64,000 nt of DNA from Comamonadaceae bacterium OS-1 (GTDB lineage Bacteria > Pseudomonadota > Gammaproteobacteria > Burkholderiales > Burkholderiaceae_C): positions 62,001 to 126,000 of the forward strand of contig AP026969.1 of assembly GCA_027923965.1 (NCBI GenBank), read 5' to 3'. Made by a program: the position numbers and the translations under genes. This document shows, piece after piece, positions 38,207-47,861 of this stretch. The number at the start of each line of letters is the position of its first letter. Position 1 is the stretch's first letter. The notes beneath the pieces were generated by a model. It was given only the letters and a program-made list of their open reading frames with translations. It made no database searches and was not told the origin of the DNA.

Positions 38207-39109
38207 TTAAAACACCGTGGCGCCACCTGAGATGGGCGGCAGATCGCCGCGCGCGTCCAGTTCGCGGTGCCGCTTCAGCGTGACCCAGCGCTTGGCGAAG
38301 GCGGCTGCCAGTTGCTCCACCAGGTAGACCGAGCGGTGCTGCCCGCCGGTGCAACCGATACCGACGGTGACGTAGCTGCGGTGGTCGCGGGCCAGGGGCT
38401 CCAGCCAGTGGGTCAGAAACTTCTCGATGTCTTTGAACATTTGCGCCACGTCGGGGCTCTGGCGCAAAAACGCCGCCACCGGGTCGTCGCGTCCGGTCAG
38501 GGGGCGCAGGTCGGGTTCGTAGTGCGGATTCGGCAGCATGCGCACGTCGAACACAAAGTCGGCATCCACCGGAATGCCGCGCTTGAAGGCGAAGGACTCG
38601 AACACCAGCGTCAACTGCGCCTCGGGGGCGGCGATCAGCGACTTGATGTAGCCCTGCAGTTGCGAGGCGCGGATGAAGCTGGTGTCCAGCACATGGGCTT
38701 TTTCGCGCAGGTCGGCCAGCAGCTCGCGCTCCAGCTCGATGGCTTCGACCAGGGCGTGCTGCTGGTCGGTGCGCTCGGAGCGCGACAGCGGGTGCTTGCG
38801 CCGCGTCTCGGAGTAGCGGCGCACCAGGGTGTCGGTGGCCGAGTCGAGGAACAGCGACTTGATGTGTACGCCCTGTTTGCGCAGGGTTTCCAGGTGCTGC
38901 GGCACCAGGGGCAGGGCGGTGGCACTGCGTACGTCCATGGCAATCGCCACCTTCTTTGCGCCCTGGGTCTGCTCCAGCTTCACAAAGTTCAGCAGCAGCT
39001 CGGGCGGCAGGTTGTCCACGCAGTAGTAGCCCGCGTCTTCCAGGGCGTGCAGGGCGACGGATTTGCCCGAGCCGGACATGCCGGTGATCAAGACGATTTC
39101 AAGTTTCAT
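38207..39109 (-). CDS. rapZ: RapZ nucleotide-binding RNase adapter
   Basis: 300 residues from the ATG at 39109, overlapping the recN stop (ATGA). Walker [21 protein letters not shown] at the N-terminus, and the C-terminal RNA-binding domain with [17 protein letters not shown]. In E. coli RapZ delivers the small RNA GlmZ to RNase E to control glucosamine-6-phosphate synthase; GlmZ itself is not general in betaproteobacteria, so the target here is open. Confidence 0.95.
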   Translation of the reverse strand: MKLEIVLITGMSGSGKSVALHALEDAGYYCVDNLPPELLLNFVKLEQTQGAKKVAIAMDVRSATALPLVPQHLETLRKQGVHIKSLFLDSATDTLVRRYSETRRKHPLSRSERTDQQHALVEAIELERELLADLREKAHVLDTSFIRASQLQGYIKSLIAAPEAQLTLVFESFAFKRGIPVDADFVFDVRMLPNPHYEPDLRPLTGRDDPVAAFLRQSPDVAQMFKDIEKFLTHWLEPLARDHRSYVTVGIGCTGGQHRSVYLVEQLAAAFAKRWVTLKRHRELDARGDLPPISGGATVF

Positions 39110-40752
39110 AGTGCGATCCCTAGCATCTCTTTGGCGTGGGCCAGCGTGGTGCCGGATAGTTTTTCGCCCCCGAGCATGCGCGCAACTTCGGCCACGCGCT
39201 GCTCGCCCAGCACCAAGGCCACGCTGCTGACCGTGCTTTTGCCGTCGCGCTGCTTGGCCACCACCAGGTGGTGGTCGGCGCAGGCGGCTACCTGGGGCAG
39301 GTGGGTGACGGCCAGCACCTGGCGGTCGCGGCCCAACTGCTTCATCAGGCGGCCCACGGTTTCGGCCACGGCACCGCCCACGCCGGAATCCACCTCGTCG
39401 AAGATCAGGGTTTGCGCCGTGCCCAGCTCGCTGGTGGTCACCGCAATCGCCAGCGCGATGCGCGACAGCTCGCCGCCAGAGGCCACCTTGCCCACCGCCC
39501 GCGGCGTGCTGCCCGCGTGGCCAGCCACCAGAAACTGCACTTCTTCCAGGCCGCTGGCGCTGGGTTCTATCTTTTGCAACGCCACCTGGAACTGGCCGCC
39601 CTGCATGCCCAGGCCCTGCATTGCCAGGGTGATGGCCTTGGCCAGCTTGGGGGCCGCCAGCGCGCGGACTTTGCCCAGCACTGCGGCTTCGGCGCAGTAG
39701 GCGGCCTGGGCTTTGCGCTCGGCGGCTTCCAGGGCCTGCGCGTCGGCGGCTGCGTCCAGCCGGGCCAGCTCGGCCTTCCAGCTGGCCAGCAGGCCGGGCA
39801 GCTCGGCGGGCGTGCGCTTGTAGCGCCGGGCCAGGGATACCCATTGCGACAACCGGTCGTCCAACTCGCCCAGGCGTTGCGGGTCCAGCTCGGTTTTGCG
39901 CAGGGTGGTATGCAGCGAATGCGCGGCATCCTCGGCCTGCGCCAAACTAGATGCCAAAACCTCGGCCAGCGCAGCATACTCGGGCGCAATGCGCTCTTGA
40001 TTGTGTAGCGCGGTGTGGGCGCGGGACAAACCGGCCAAAGCACCGGAGTCTTCGCCCTCCAGCGCGTCAATGGCGGTTTGCACCGCATCCAGCAGGGCCT
40101 GGGTGTGGGAGAGGCGGGTGTGCTCGGCGTTCAGCTCGGCCCATTCGTCGGCACCGGGGTTGAGCTTGCCCACCTCGCCAATCTGCCAGGCCAGGCGCTC
40201 CTGCTCTTGTTGCAGCGAGTCGCGCGCCGCCTGGGCATCGGCCAGGGCTTTCTGGGCGCTGCGCCACTGGGTCCACAGCGCCTCTAAAAAGCGGGTGCTG
40301 GTGCCCGCATAGGCATCCAGCAGGCTGCGCACGGTGTCGGGGCGCGTCAGGCTTTGCCAGGCGTGCTGGCCGTGGATGTCGAGCAGCTGGTCGCCGATCT
40401 CGCGCAACTGGGTGGCGGTGGCCGGGCTGCCGTTGATCCAGGAGCGGCTTTTGCCCTGCGCGTCCACCGTGCGGCGCAGCAGCAGGCTGTCGGCCTGGTC
40501 AAATCCGGCCTGCTCCAGCCAGGTGTTGGTGGCGGGCGGGCTGTCGAATTCGGCGCTGATGTCGGCCCGCGCCGCGCCCTCGCGCACCGTGCCCGCATCG
40601 GCGCGGCTGCCCAGGGCCAGTTGCAGTGCGTCGATCAGGATGGATTTGCCAGCGCCGGTTTCGCCGGTGAGCACGCTGAAACCGCCTTGCAGGTCCAGTT
40701 CCAGCTCCCGCACGATCACGAAATCGCGCAGGGTAATACGTTTCAACGCCAT
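39106..40752 (-). CDS. recN: DNA repair protein RecN
   Basis: SMC-like ATPase for double-strand break repair. 548 residues: Walker [17 protein letters not shown] near the start, a long coiled coil in the middle (about 150-370), and the ABC-type C-terminal half with [14 protein letters not shown] and [11 protein letters not shown]. Starts 3 bases after nadK ends and overlaps rapZ, so nadK-recN-rapZ are one unit. Confidence 0.97.
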   Translation of the reverse strand: MALKRITLRDFVIVRELELDLQGGFSVLTGETGAGKSILIDALQLALGSRADAGTVREGAARADISAEFDSPPATNTWLEQAGFDQADSLLLRRTVDAQGKSRSWINGSPATATQLREIGDQLLDIHGQHAWQSLTRPDTVRSLLDAYAGTSTRFLEALWTQWRSAQKALADAQAARDSLQQEQERLAWQIGEVGKLNPGADEWAELNAEHTRLSHTQALLDAVQTAIDALEGEDSGALAGLSRAHTALHNQERIAPEYAALAEVLASSLAQAEDAAHSLHTTLRKTELDPQRLGELDDRLSQWVSLARRYKRTPAELPGLLASWKAELARLDAAADAQALEAAERKAQAAYCAEAAVLGKVRALAAPKLAKAITLAMQGLGMQGGQFQVALQKIEPSASGLEEVQFLVAGHAGSTPRAVGKVASGGELSRIALAIAVTTSELGTAQTLIFDEVDSGVGGAVAETVGRLMKQLGRDRQVLAVTHLPQVAACADHHLVVAKQRDGKSTVSSVALVLGEQRVAEVARMLGGEKLSGTTLAHAKEMLGIAL

Positions 40753-40755
40753 AAC

Positions 40756-41649
40756 TTAAGCACCTTCGTTCCAGTGGAGTTTGCGCCGCAGGGTGTCAAA
40801 GTAGCTCCAGCCCTGGGGGTGCAGAAAGCGCGCCCGGTGCTCGGAGCGGCGCACGATGATGCGGTCACCGTGCTGCAGCGAGGCCAGCGACTGCATGTCG
40901 AAATTGGCGCTGGCGTCGCGCCCTGCTACTAATTCAATAGCTACTTCCGCCGCATCCGCAAGCACAATCGGCCTATTTGTCAATGTATGCGGGGCAATGG
41001 GCACCATCACCCAACCGGGGATGGACGGGTGCATCAGCGGCCCGCCCGCCGACAGCGAATAGGCCGTGGAGCCGGTGGGCGTGGCAATGATCAGGCCGTC
41101 GGCCCGCTGGTTGGCCACCAGGCGGCCATCCACCTCCACGCGCAGCTCCAGCATGCCCGAGGTGGCACCGCGGTTCACCACCACGTCGTTCAGCGCCAGC
41201 GCGTCAAACACGCACACACCGGCGCGCATCACCTGGGCATGCATCAGGCTGCGGTGGTCTTCCTCGAAGGTGCCTTGCAGCATCGGCAGCAGGGTGGTGG
41301 CGTAGGACTCGATCGGAATGTCGGTAATAAACCCCAGCCGCCCCTGGTTGATGCCCATCAGCGCCACGCCGTAGCGGGCCAGTTGGCGGCCAATACCCAG
41401 CATGGTGCCGTCGCCGCCCACCACCAGCCCCAGGTCGCAGCGCTGGCCAATGGCTGCGATGTCCAGCGCGGGGTAGCCGCTCAGGCCGGTGTTGGCCACG
41501 GTTTCCGCATCCACCACCACCTCGCAGCCCTGTTGGGTTAAAAACTGTGCAATCTCTTCCAGAATCTGGCGCGACGAGGCGTTGGCTGCGTAGGTGCCCG
41601 GTGCGGCATATTTGCCAAACAGCGCTACGTGGCGGAATTGTGATTTCAT
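40756..41649 (-). CDS. nadK: NAD kinase
   Basis: Phosphorylates NAD to NADP. 297 residues with the [11 protein letters not shown] motif near residue 75, [17 protein letters not shown], and [16 protein letters not shown]. nadK-recN order is widespread in proteobacteria. Part of the coding sequence (residues about 224-241) resembles the interspersed repeat. Confidence 0.97.
   Translation of the reverse strand: MKSQFRHVALFGKYAAPGTYAANASSRQILEEIAQFLTQQGCEVVVDAETVANTGLSGYPALDIAAIGQRCDLGLVVGGDGTMLGIGRQLARYGVALMGINQGRLGFITDIPIESYATTLLPMLQGTFEEDHRSLMHAQVMRAGVCVFDALALNDVVVNRGATSGMLELRVEVDGRLVANQRADGLIIATPTGSTAYSLSAGGPLMHPSIPGWVMVPIAPHTLTNRPIVLADAAEVAIELVAGRDASANFDMQSLASLQHGDRIIVRRSEHRARFLHPQGWSYFDTLRRKLHWNEGA
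40924..40976. repeat. Possible repeat copy inside nadK
   Basis: TGCTACTAATTCAATAGCT followed by a GCATCCGCAAGCACAATCGG block and GGCCTATTT resembles the repeat in spacing and order. The encoded residues also fit ordinary NadK sequence, so this copy may be partly coincidence. Confidence 0.4.
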
Positions 41650-41723
41650 TCACAAATTACAACACGACTTGTGCTGCATCCAGAGGATGCGGCCAGGAGT
41701 ATCAATGCCCCTAAAATGAAGCC

Positions 41724-42728
41724 ATGCTCGATGACCGTGCCAAGTTGTTAATGAAAGCGCTGGTCGAGCGCTATATCGCCGATGGCCAGCCCATAGGCTC
41801 GCGCACGCTCTCCAAGGCCTCGGGCCTGGACCTCTCGCCCGCGACCATCCGCAACGTCATGTCCGACCTGGAAGAGCTGGGCCTGATCGTCAGCCCGCAC
41901 ACCTCGGCCGGGCGCATTCCCACGGCACGCGGCTACCGCCTGTTTGTAGACACCATGCTTACCGCCCAGCCCGGCCCGCTGGTGCCGCCCAAGCTGGTCG
42001 CCGAGCAGCCGCAAAAGGTCATCGTCAACGCCGCCAACCTTCTGTCCAGCCTGTCGCAGTTTGTGGGCGTGGTGATGGCACCGCGGCGCACCTCGGTGTT
42101 TCGCCATATTGAATTTTTGCGCCTGTCGGACAAGCGCTTTTTGGTCATCATCGTCTCGCCCGAGGGCGACGTGCAAAACCGCGTCATCTTCACCGAGGTG
42201 GACTACACCTCCTCGCAACTGGTGGAGGCCGCCAACTACCTCAACGGCCACTACGCCGGCCTGTCCATCGAGCAGGTGCGCGAGCGCCTCAAGAACGAGG
42301 TCGACACCCTGCGCGGCGAGATCGCCAGCCTGATGCAGGCCGCCGTCAACGCCAGCTCCGACGCGCTCACCCGCGAGCAGGACGAGGTGGTGATCTCCGG
42401 CGAACGCAACCTGCTGGCCGTGAGCGACTTCTCCAGCGACATGGGCCACCTGCGCCGCGCGTTTGACCTGTTCGAGCAAAAAACCCAGATCATGCGGCTG
42501 CTGGACATCTCCAGCCAGGCCGAAGGCGTGCGCATCTACATCGGCGGCGAAAGCCAGGTCGTGCCGTTCGAAGAACTCTCCATCGTCAGCGCCCCTTACG
42601 AGGTAGACGGCCAGATCGTCGGCACCCTGGGCGTGATCGGCCCCACCCGCATGGCCTACGACCGCATGATCCAGATCGTGGACATCACCTCCAAGCTGGT
42701 CAGCAACGCCCTGAGCCACCAAAAGTAG
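41724..42728 (+). CDS. hrcA: Heat-inducible transcription repressor HrcA
   Basis: Represses chaperone operons by binding CIRCE inverted repeats; activity depends on GroEL. 334 residues with an N-terminal winged helix ([28 protein letters not shown]) and the GAF-like C-terminal domain. No CIRCE element or chaperone gene is visible in the window. Divergent from nadK; tRNA and genomic island follow downstream. Confidence 0.97.
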   Translation: MLDDRAKLLMKALVERYIADGQPIGSRTLSKASGLDLSPATIRNVMSDLEELGLIVSPHTSAGRIPTARGYRLFVDTMLTAQPGPLVPPKLVAEQPQKVIVNAANLLSSLSQFVGVVMAPRRTSVFRHIEFLRLSDKRFLVIIVSPEGDVQNRVIFTEVDYTSSQLVEAANYLNGHYAGLSIEQVRERLKNEVDTLRGEIASLMQAAVNASSDALTREQDEVVISGERNLLAVSDFSSDMGHLRRAFDLFEQKTQIMRLLDISSQAEGVRIYIGGESQVVPFEELSIVSAPYEVDGQIVGTLGVIGPTRMAYDRMIQIVDITSKLVSNALSHQK

Positions 42729-42762
42729 CCCGCTTTTCGCGCAGTAGAATGCCGGGTTGTGT

Positions 42763-42839
42763 GGGACGTTAGCTCAGTTGGTTAGAGCAGAGGACTCATA
42801 ATCCTTTGGTCGAGTGTTCAAGTCACTCACGTCCTACCA
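42763..42839 (+). tRNA. tRNA with CAT anticodon, probably elongator tRNA-Met; island attachment target
   Basis: A 77-nt cloverleaf with encoded CCA: acceptor GGGACGT/ACGTCCT (outermost pair G-U), D arm AGCTCAGTTGGTTAGAGC, anticodon stem GAGGA/TCCTT with loop CTCATAA. The variable loop (TTGGTCG) and T arm resemble tRNA-Ile2, whose CAT anticodon is modified to lysidine, so Ile2 is a real alternative to Met. Its 3' half (from 42795) is duplicated exactly at 63819-63865, so the gene remains intact after integration. Confidence 0.93.
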
Positions 42840-42841
42840 TT
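42795..42841 (+). repeat. attL: 47-bp direct repeat in the tRNA 3' half
   Basis: Covers the anticodon loop, variable loop, T arm, acceptor and CCA of the CAT tRNA plus two T. Identical over 47 bases to 63819-63865. Tyrosine integrases that use tRNA 3' ends leave this pattern. Confidence 0.95.
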
Positions 42842-42848
42842 ATTCATG

Positions 42849-42884
42849 CGCCTTAGCGCCCGATTCGGGCTCTGAGGCGTTTCT
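42849..42884 (+). terminator. Terminator hairpin just inside attL
   Basis: A 14-bp stem (42849-42862 with 42866-42879) with one mismatch and one G-T pair, loop ATT, followed by TTTCT. It is 9 bases past the tRNA, within the island, so the element supplies a new transcription end for the tRNA and insulates its cargo. Confidence 0.75.
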
Positions 42885-42931
42885 ACAATTCCGGCCTACT
42901 TTCTACAAAGTTGGGTATCAGGACGAGTCTT

Positions 42932-43651
42932 ATGAGTTTTGAACCATTCAATTGGACATGTTCTGTTTGTGGCCGCCCGACGACAGTTGTTCAAACGAAT
43001 ATCGCAACTTCCTCAGCGAGCCTCGATTGCGGTGCAACCGCTGAAGACGCGGCGGTCAATATATCTGCCACGTTGATTGAGTGTCCCAACCCAGAATGCC
43101 TTGCTCAGGATGTCTCAGTTGATGCACACTTTGGGACGGCGTCCCGAGGATCAAACTACTTGTATGTAAGACCTGATCCAGCACGGCCAGTCGGAATTGG
43201 AAAATTCCGATTCATTCCTTCCGTTGCTAAGCCTCTTTCCGGCTATGTGCCCAGGGTCGTACAGGAGGATTATGCTGAAGCTAATTTGATATTGCAGCTA
43301 AGTCCGAAGTCAGCTGCTGCTCTCGCTAGGCGAGCTCTGCAGGGCATGATTCGTGACTACTGGGGTATTAGCAAAGGCACGCTCGCCGATGAATTAAAAG
43401 CAACTGAAGATAAATGCGATCCAGAGTTATACCTTGCACTGCAGGGAATTAGAGCTGTAGGCAATATTGCGGCGCATCCGGAACGAGATGTGAATCTGAT
43501 CGTTGATATTGAGGTCGGAGAAGCCGAGAGCTTGATTGAGGTAATTCATCTGCTTGACCAAGAATGGTACGTGGCGCGCGAAAAGCGTCGCCAGCGTGTC
43601 GTCAAGGCTCATGAATTGGCGCAGCTAAAGAAGATGGAGCAAGGGCGTTGA
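42932..43651 (+). CDS. DUF4145 domain protein with N-terminal zinc knuckle
   Basis: 239 residues from the ATG at 42932 (CAGGA upstream). The N-terminus has CSVCGRP and a later CPNPEC, a probable four-Cys zinc site. The C-terminal half fits DUF4145: DYAEANLILQLSPKSAAALA, then RRALQGMIRDYW and IRAVGNIAAHPER. DUF4145 proteins often occur near restriction and other defence genes; the AHPE histidine resembles the end of HEPN-like domains. Low GC relative to the core. Function unknown. Confidence 0.8.
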   Translation: MSFEPFNWTCSVCGRPTTVVQTNIATSSASLDCGATAEDAAVNISATLIECPNPECLAQDVSVDAHFGTASRGSNYLYVRPDPARPVGIGKFRFIPSVAKPLSGYVPRVVQEDYAEANLILQLSPKSAAALARRALQGMIRDYWGISKGTLADELKATEDKCDPELYLALQGIRAVGNIAAHPERDVNLIVDIEVGEAESLIEVIHLLDQEWYVAREKRRQRVVKAHELAQLKKMEQGR

Positions 43652-43652
43652 G

Positions 43653-43838
43653 TTACTTCAATGGCTTAACTCGTTCACCCATCCGTGCCCTTACGTAGTG
43701 CTCAGTCATTCCCCGACTCTTGTGCGCCAGCAGCTTTTGCGAGTGTGCCAGGTCACCGGTATCGGTCGCCGCCTTGATAAATTCCCTGGTAAGCCCCTCA
43801 AACGCTCGTCCGCACGAGTCGAAGAGGCGTAATTTCGG
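43653..43838 (-). pseudogene. C-terminal remnant of a phage-type tyrosine integrase
   Basis: Read on the minus strand, about 60 codons end at the stop complement of 43653-43655. They encode TGDLAHSQKLLAHKSRGMTE, then HYVRARMGERVKPLK, which is the box II end of phage integrases: His in LLAHKS and the nucleophile Tyr in TEHYVR. A stop codon lies just upstream in frame and nothing of the Arg or His-x-x-Arg part remains. It lies 0.8 kb from attL, the usual place for the integrase of an element at this tRNA. Probably the leftover of the gene that made the original insertion. Confidence 0.8.
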
Positions 43839-43900
43839 AAGTTACGCCAAGACGTTTGGGTGGACCCCAGCAGCTTGTGCTGTGATTGGTGTCATATCTA

Positions 43901-44872
43901 TTACCCAATATAGGGTGTCTCCGATACATCAACTTCGGCTTCAATTCCGAGTCCATCTAAAATTATTTCAACGGCTTCTTTTCGCTGTAATTTATTTCGA
44001 TGAGGACCAACAATAATTCGCTTAATTGGCAGCCTACCCTTTGTAGTTATGCCAGAGAGATTGCTGAACAGTTCAATATATGGTACGGGGCAACCGTCAC
44101 GAATGAAGGTCTTAGAATCTTTAGCTGGCCTCGATTCAGAGGCATTAATATTTTTAATGCTTTGATGGGCGGGAATCGCGATTATTCGAATTTCTTTCTC
44201 TTCCTCAAAGCCTCGGTGCTTGTGAAAGCAAGACAAGCTAGTTATGGCTGTGTAGGTTGATTCCATTACATCTGACGTAGGGTTATGTTTAAATGCCGAA
44301 ATTCCGGCTCTTAGTTCAGTCTCGGCAGTCAGGATTTCAGGGGCTACTTCGTGTCTATCAGTGCCAAGAGACTCGTCGTAGTAGTGCACGTCCCCCCATT
44401 GCATGTGTTGATAGTGGAAGGCCGCTACTTCTTGGTCTATCAGTTCCTTGAGCATTTTTGAGTCAAAGATGATTGCGTAAGCCCCGTCTTTGCCATAGCC
44501 GCGCCATTGACTCAATAACCCGTTTCGGCTTGTCCATGCATCTTTTGGTGCACACATGGAAAAGACATAGGGCTGGTTAAAGGCCAACGTGACTTTTCGA
44601 ATGCTCTCGGTGAACTGCGCCGCTGCGCCTTGAATCAGTTCTTCATCGTTTGATCGACCTGTCTTGCGGAACTCGTCCTCAATAATTCTAGAGAGACGTC
44701 GGTTGAAAAATAGTTTAATTTCTTCTGTATCGTTGAGAAATGATGCATGCGTAGCCCAAATAGCCTGTGAATTGAGAATCCCTGTCAGTCCGCTCGCACT
44801 TGTGTAATGAACGAGTTCAGGGTACTCATCTGATACATCTTTTTCTTGCAGTTTCGCTGGTGGCATGGTCAC
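43901..44872 (-). CDS. DUF2971 domain protein
   Basis: A 323-residue protein. N-terminal motif LVHYTSASGLTGILNSQAIW, then FLNDTEE, and the central SQWRGYGKDGAYAIIFD are the conserved parts of DUF2971, an uncharacterised family common in phage and island regions. No membrane segment or signal. Begins after a gap of about 30 bases from the unknown gene at 44907, on the same strand, so the two could be an operon. I infer a possible host-interaction or defence role only from company. Confidence 0.82.
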   Translation of the reverse strand: MTMPPAKLQEKDVSDEYPELVHYTSASGLTGILNSQAIWATHASFLNDTEEIKLFFNRRLSRIIEDEFRKTGRSNDEELIQGAAAQFTESIRKVTLAFNQPYVFSMCAPKDAWTSRNGLLSQWRGYGKDGAYAIIFDSKMLKELIDQEVAAFHYQHMQWGDVHYYDESLGTDRHEVAPEILTAETELRAGISAFKHNPTSDVMESTYTAITSLSCFHKHRGFEEEKEIRIIAIPAHQSIKNINASESRPAKDSKTFIRDGCPVPYIELFSNLSGITTKGRLPIKRIIVGPHRNKLQRKEAVEIILDGLGIEAEVDVSETPYIG

Positions 44873-44906
44873 CCTAAAGTAAATAGTTGGATTTCTTGAA
44901 ATCGCA

Positions 44907-45659
44907 TCACTTCACGTAGGGAAGCATTAAATCACTCACTAATCCTCCTATGCTCTGTGTGAAACTCCAAACTTTATTTGCCCCATCACAGATCTTTGCT
45001 GCTTTCTCAATAACCTCTGCCATGGCTTTTAGAGTGATTTTTGCCTCTTCTGGTGACTCCGATATTGCTGCTTTAAATTTTGTATCTTCTACTTTTAAGT
45101 CACCCGCAAACTTCCGCATAGCTTCGCGCAGAGGCTCTGCACCTTGCACCTTGGCAATGCGAAGAGCATTTCGAATTGCGGTGACTTGACGTTGTACAAA
45201 ACTCTTGAGATATGGTGAAATATTAGACTCGGCGAGCGCCTTTTCCAAGACGATTAGCGCATCCTCAATAGCTGCCTTGTCCTGTGCTTGGATGTCGTCG
45301 TCATCCTCCTCGCGCAATGCCCAAGCCGCCCAAAGAAATGATAACCTACACTCTGGAGCTTGAATGTTTCCCCTTAAACCATCCCAATTTTGATTAATAT
45401 ATTGTGGAGAAGCTGTTGCCTTAAATCTTGAAAATCCAGGCTCCATCAGCTCAGTGTTTACATCATGGGAAATTAGCTTATTGCTTACCGAGTCAATTTC
45501 ACTTCTTAAGGCCAAAAGGCACACCATTACATCATCCTCGATGCTTTGGCTCTGAGGATTAAGTTCAAACACCGCTGACCATACCTGAGTCATCGGTTGA
45601 TCTGCCCCACGTCCAGTTAGTGAGACGAACAGGTTTAAAAGTCTTTGCGCTTGATTCAT
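44907..45659 (-). CDS. Hypothetical helical protein
   Basis: 250 residues from the ATG at 45659 (GAAAG upstream; a TTG six codons earlier is possible). Mostly alpha-helical, with an acidic run EEDDDDIQAQDKAAIEDAL in the middle and KITLKAMAEVIEKAAKICDG near the end, followed by a mildly hydrophobic tail. I do not recognise a family. It lies upstream of the DUF2971 gene in the same direction, and the pair is flanked by the XRE gene further upstream. Confidence 0.7.
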   Translation of the reverse strand: MNQAQRLLNLFVSLTGRGADQPMTQVWSAVFELNPQSQSIEDDVMVCLLALRSEIDSVSNKLISHDVNTELMEPGFSRFKATASPQYINQNWDGLRGNIQAPECRLSFLWAAWALREEDDDDIQAQDKAAIEDALIVLEKALAESNISPYLKSFVQRQVTAIRNALRIAKVQGAEPLREAMRKFAGDLKVEDTKFKAAISESPEEAKITLKAMAEVIEKAAKICDGANKVWSFTQSIGGLVSDLMLPYVK

Positions 45660-45779
45660 GTTTCTTTCGGTTTCCAAATCTAGACTAGGACCTGTTTAAC
45701 GGGGGCACTACCAAATGCCAGGATCTGTGGCCAATGCGGGAGAACCTGTTGTTAATCTCGATGATTTTGCGGTTGTACG

Positions 45780-46019
45780 TCAGCAGCGTTGAGTCACCAT
45801 TGACTCTTCAACGCCTCTAACCAACTCTGTACCGGACGTGCCCAGGGCCAGGGCAACCCGCAAGATCACCCCAAAAGAAGGCGATTTCATCCCCCGTTCC
45901 AGCTGACTCACATAGGAGGTGTGAATGTCGGCGCGATGGGCTAGCTCCTCCTGCGAGATACCACAGGCAATGCGCAGTTTTTTAACCTGCTTGCCAAAGT
46001 GTTCTTCTGCTACGCCCAT
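45780..46019 (-). CDS. XRE-family transcription regulator
   Basis: A 79-residue protein that is nearly all Cro/C1-type helix-turn-helix: KKLRIACGISQEELAHRADI, HTSYVSQLERGMKSPSF. No effector or peptidase domain. Palindromic sites directly upstream suggest autoregulation. It is the only regulator in the left part of the island and could control the flanking genes in both directions. Confidence 0.88.
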   Translation of the reverse strand: MGVAEEHFGKQVKKLRIACGISQEELAHRADIHTSYVSQLERGMKSPSFGVILRVALALGTSGTELVRGVEESMVTQRC

Positions 46020-46027
46020 CCTTTGAT

Positions 46028-46065
46028 AGTGCGCACTTCACTACTATAGTACCAGAGACTATAGT
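46028..46065. promoter_or_regulatory. Candidate operators upstream of the XRE gene
   Basis: A 10-bp palindrome AGTGCGCACT (46028-46037) and two copies of the palindrome ACTATAGT (46043-46050 and 46058-46065, 15 bp apart), starting 9 bases before the XRE start. This is the size and place expected for binding of a small XRE dimer. The rest of 46066-46429 is AT-rich with a poor GGAG..CTCC hairpin; I see no gene in it. Confidence 0.55.
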
Positions 46066-46429
46066 GTCAGTCTGTCGTCCCCAATTGCCCAAACTGTCAG
46101 TGGTTGCCTGCACCATCGGCAGGGCCGTACGCCTGACTTTCGACACTTTTGGTTCAGGCTCGATGTCGCATAACAACTGAAATAGCTTCAAATAACTATT
46201 TATATTGACGAGTAACGATTTTCCTGTTTATTTAAAAAGGAGGCGTGAGGTCTCCTATATTTGTTGCCAATCTGAAATAGGTGGTGCAGTTTTCGTTACT
46301 TCTGGCTAAAATTATTTTTCAAGTGATTTTGTGAATAGATTTCATCTTTTAATTTTTTCAATAGGAGTTGTGTAATGCAGAAATGATGGAGTGTGAGGAT
46401 TGAAGAATTTAAACAACAGGGAGAGTATT

Positions 46430-46870
46430 TTGCGCGGTCAAATTTTAGATTATGTGGTTAGGACAAATTCTGGACTCATATCCACAGAAAATGGTGAAAG
46501 GTTCGAATTTGTTGGAGCCGATTGGAACGGCAACAACGCTCCTGTTCGAGGTGCTTGGGTTGACTTCAAAGCAAGCAATGAAAAGGCTATCGATATCTAT
46601 AGTGCACTTGCACAGGGAAAGAGTGGAGAAACAGGACCGAAAAAACCAGAACTCACCCTTTGGTCACTATTCCTAGGTGGCTTCGGAGCCCATAAGTTTT
46701 ACCTAGGATCTTGGGGCTGGGGAATCGTCTATTTGGCCACTTGCTGGTGGTTGTTCATACCATTCTTTGTTGCAATGGTGGAGACCGTTCGCTACATCTT
46801 AATGACCGAAGAGGAGTTTCAGATCAAGTTGGGTACCTATCAGAAAAGTCCTTTTGGCTTCTTTTGGTGA
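46430..46870 (+). CDS. TM2-domain membrane protein with N-terminal OB-like segment
   Basis: 146 residues from a TTG at 46430, chosen because GGGAGAG lies just before it and the protein then begins RGQILDYV; a TTG at 46400 in the same frame has no room for a ribosome site. Residues 1-60 resemble a small beta domain (SGLISTENGERFEFVGADW). The rest is a TM2 domain: GGFGAHKFYLGSWGWGIVYL followed by a second helix WLFIPFFVAMVETVRYI. TM2 proteins are found across bacteria with no settled function. First of four small membrane-protein genes. Confidence 0.85.
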   Translation: MRGQILDYVVRTNSGLISTENGERFEFVGADWNGNNAPVRGAWVDFKASNEKAIDIYSALAQGKSGETGPKKPELTLWSLFLGGFGAHKFYLGSWGWGIVYLATCWWLFIPFFVAMVETVRYILMTEEEFQIKLGTYQKSPFGFFW

Positions 46871-46951
46871 GTATTGATTAAGCGATCTTTGGCTCTGGAG
46901 GTGCTCTATTAGGATCCGAGCCAGAGATAGCTATTTTCTAGAAGGATGCCA

Positions 46952-47365
46952 ATGAAGCTTGTTATTGCATTGGGAATTGGGTTTGGAGTCATCTTTTTAA
47001 TATCGCTGCTGCGGGGTATCTTCTCGAAACCAAGTGTTCCGGTAGGTCCAGTAGTTAAGCTTGAGGAGCCAGGAGTTCCATGGTTTTTAATTGGACTACT
47101 TCGGCTACTCAGAGTTTTAGTCGGTATTTTGGCGTTGCTTGTCGGGCTCTTAACTCTTAAGTCAATTTTGTTTGGTTATGTAAGGAATTTTGATAACAGT
47201 TCTACGATGAGTGGGTGGATGACGGCATTTGTTTTTATTCTGCGATTTATGCCGCTAATTGTGATGTGGTGGTTTGCTGATGTGTTAAAAGACAAGATAA
47301 ATCTTCTTTATAGAAATGGAGCAAAAACCAGTAAGATTTTGATCGCTACATGTTGGGATTATTAA
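46952..47365 (+). CDS. Hypothetical three-helix membrane protein
   Basis: 137 residues from the second of two near ATGs (46952), which has AAGGA at the right distance. Helices at about 3-22, 45-75 and 85-110. No recognisable domain. It follows the TM2 gene by 81 bases and precedes two other hydrophobic proteins in the same direction. Confidence 0.68.
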   Translation: MKLVIALGIGFGVIFLISLLRGIFSKPSVPVGPVVKLEEPGVPWFLIGLLRLLRVLVGILALLVGLLTLKSILFGYVRNFDNSSTMSGWMTAFVFILRFMPLIVMWWFADVLKDKINLLYRNGAKTSKILIATCWDY

Positions 47366-47378
47366 TGGAGTATTTAAA

Positions 47379-47861
47379 TTGACAAGCATGAACCCTAAAG
47401 CAGCACTCCTGGAGTTGACGCTGATGAATGCCGAAGTTGACGAAGAGAGCTTTGAGAACTTCTTCATCAAAGGAACCAAGATGGGGATACCTGCCGAGGT
47501 CTTAACCCGGCTGAATCAACTGTGGGAGCAAGTGCAAGTCATCGGAGGTCACGTGATAGCGGTCGGCAAAATCATCGTCGAGCGCATGTTTGCTTTCCTG
47601 TCGGCAAACCCTCGTATCGCTGTTGGGGCTGCAATTGGGTTGGCAGTGGGGTATCTGCTAACGGGCATCCCATTTATTGGAGCACTCTTGGCACCTCTGG
47701 TCACGGTGCTTGGAATCGCTGGTTCTAGCTATGGTGCTGCAACTCAGAACGATGCGTCACCTTCCGCTCTGGCTGTTCTTACTGCCCTTGTAGAAAAATT
47801 CTTTGAACTGCTAAGGAGTGTCTTTGAGGGCGTTGCACAGTATGTTGAGGCCGTCCAATGA
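47379..47861 (+). CDS. Hypothetical protein with Gly-rich membrane hairpin
   Basis: 160 residues from a TTG at 47379 (GGAG eight bases before; an ATG at 47388 is the alternative). An acidic helical N-terminus (ELTLMNAEVDEESFENFF), then an amphipathic helix, then two close glycine-rich hydrophobic segments (IAVGAAIGLAVGYLLTG, ALLAPLVTVLGIAGSSYGAA) and a helical tail. Its stop overlaps the next start (ATGA), so the two are translationally coupled and may form a complex. Confidence 0.72.
   Translation: MTSMNPKAALLELTLMNAEVDEESFENFFIKGTKMGIPAEVLTRLNQLWEQVQVIGGHVIAVGKIIVERMFAFLSANPRIAVGAAIGLAVGYLLTGIPFIGALLAPLVTVLGIAGSSYGAATQNDASPSALAVLTALVEKFFELLRSVFEGVAQYVEAVQ

Noticed and set aside
45982..46191. 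69-codon frame overlapping the XRE start
   Set aside because: It covers the palindromic operators and the XRE start region; the XRE protein is clearly real.
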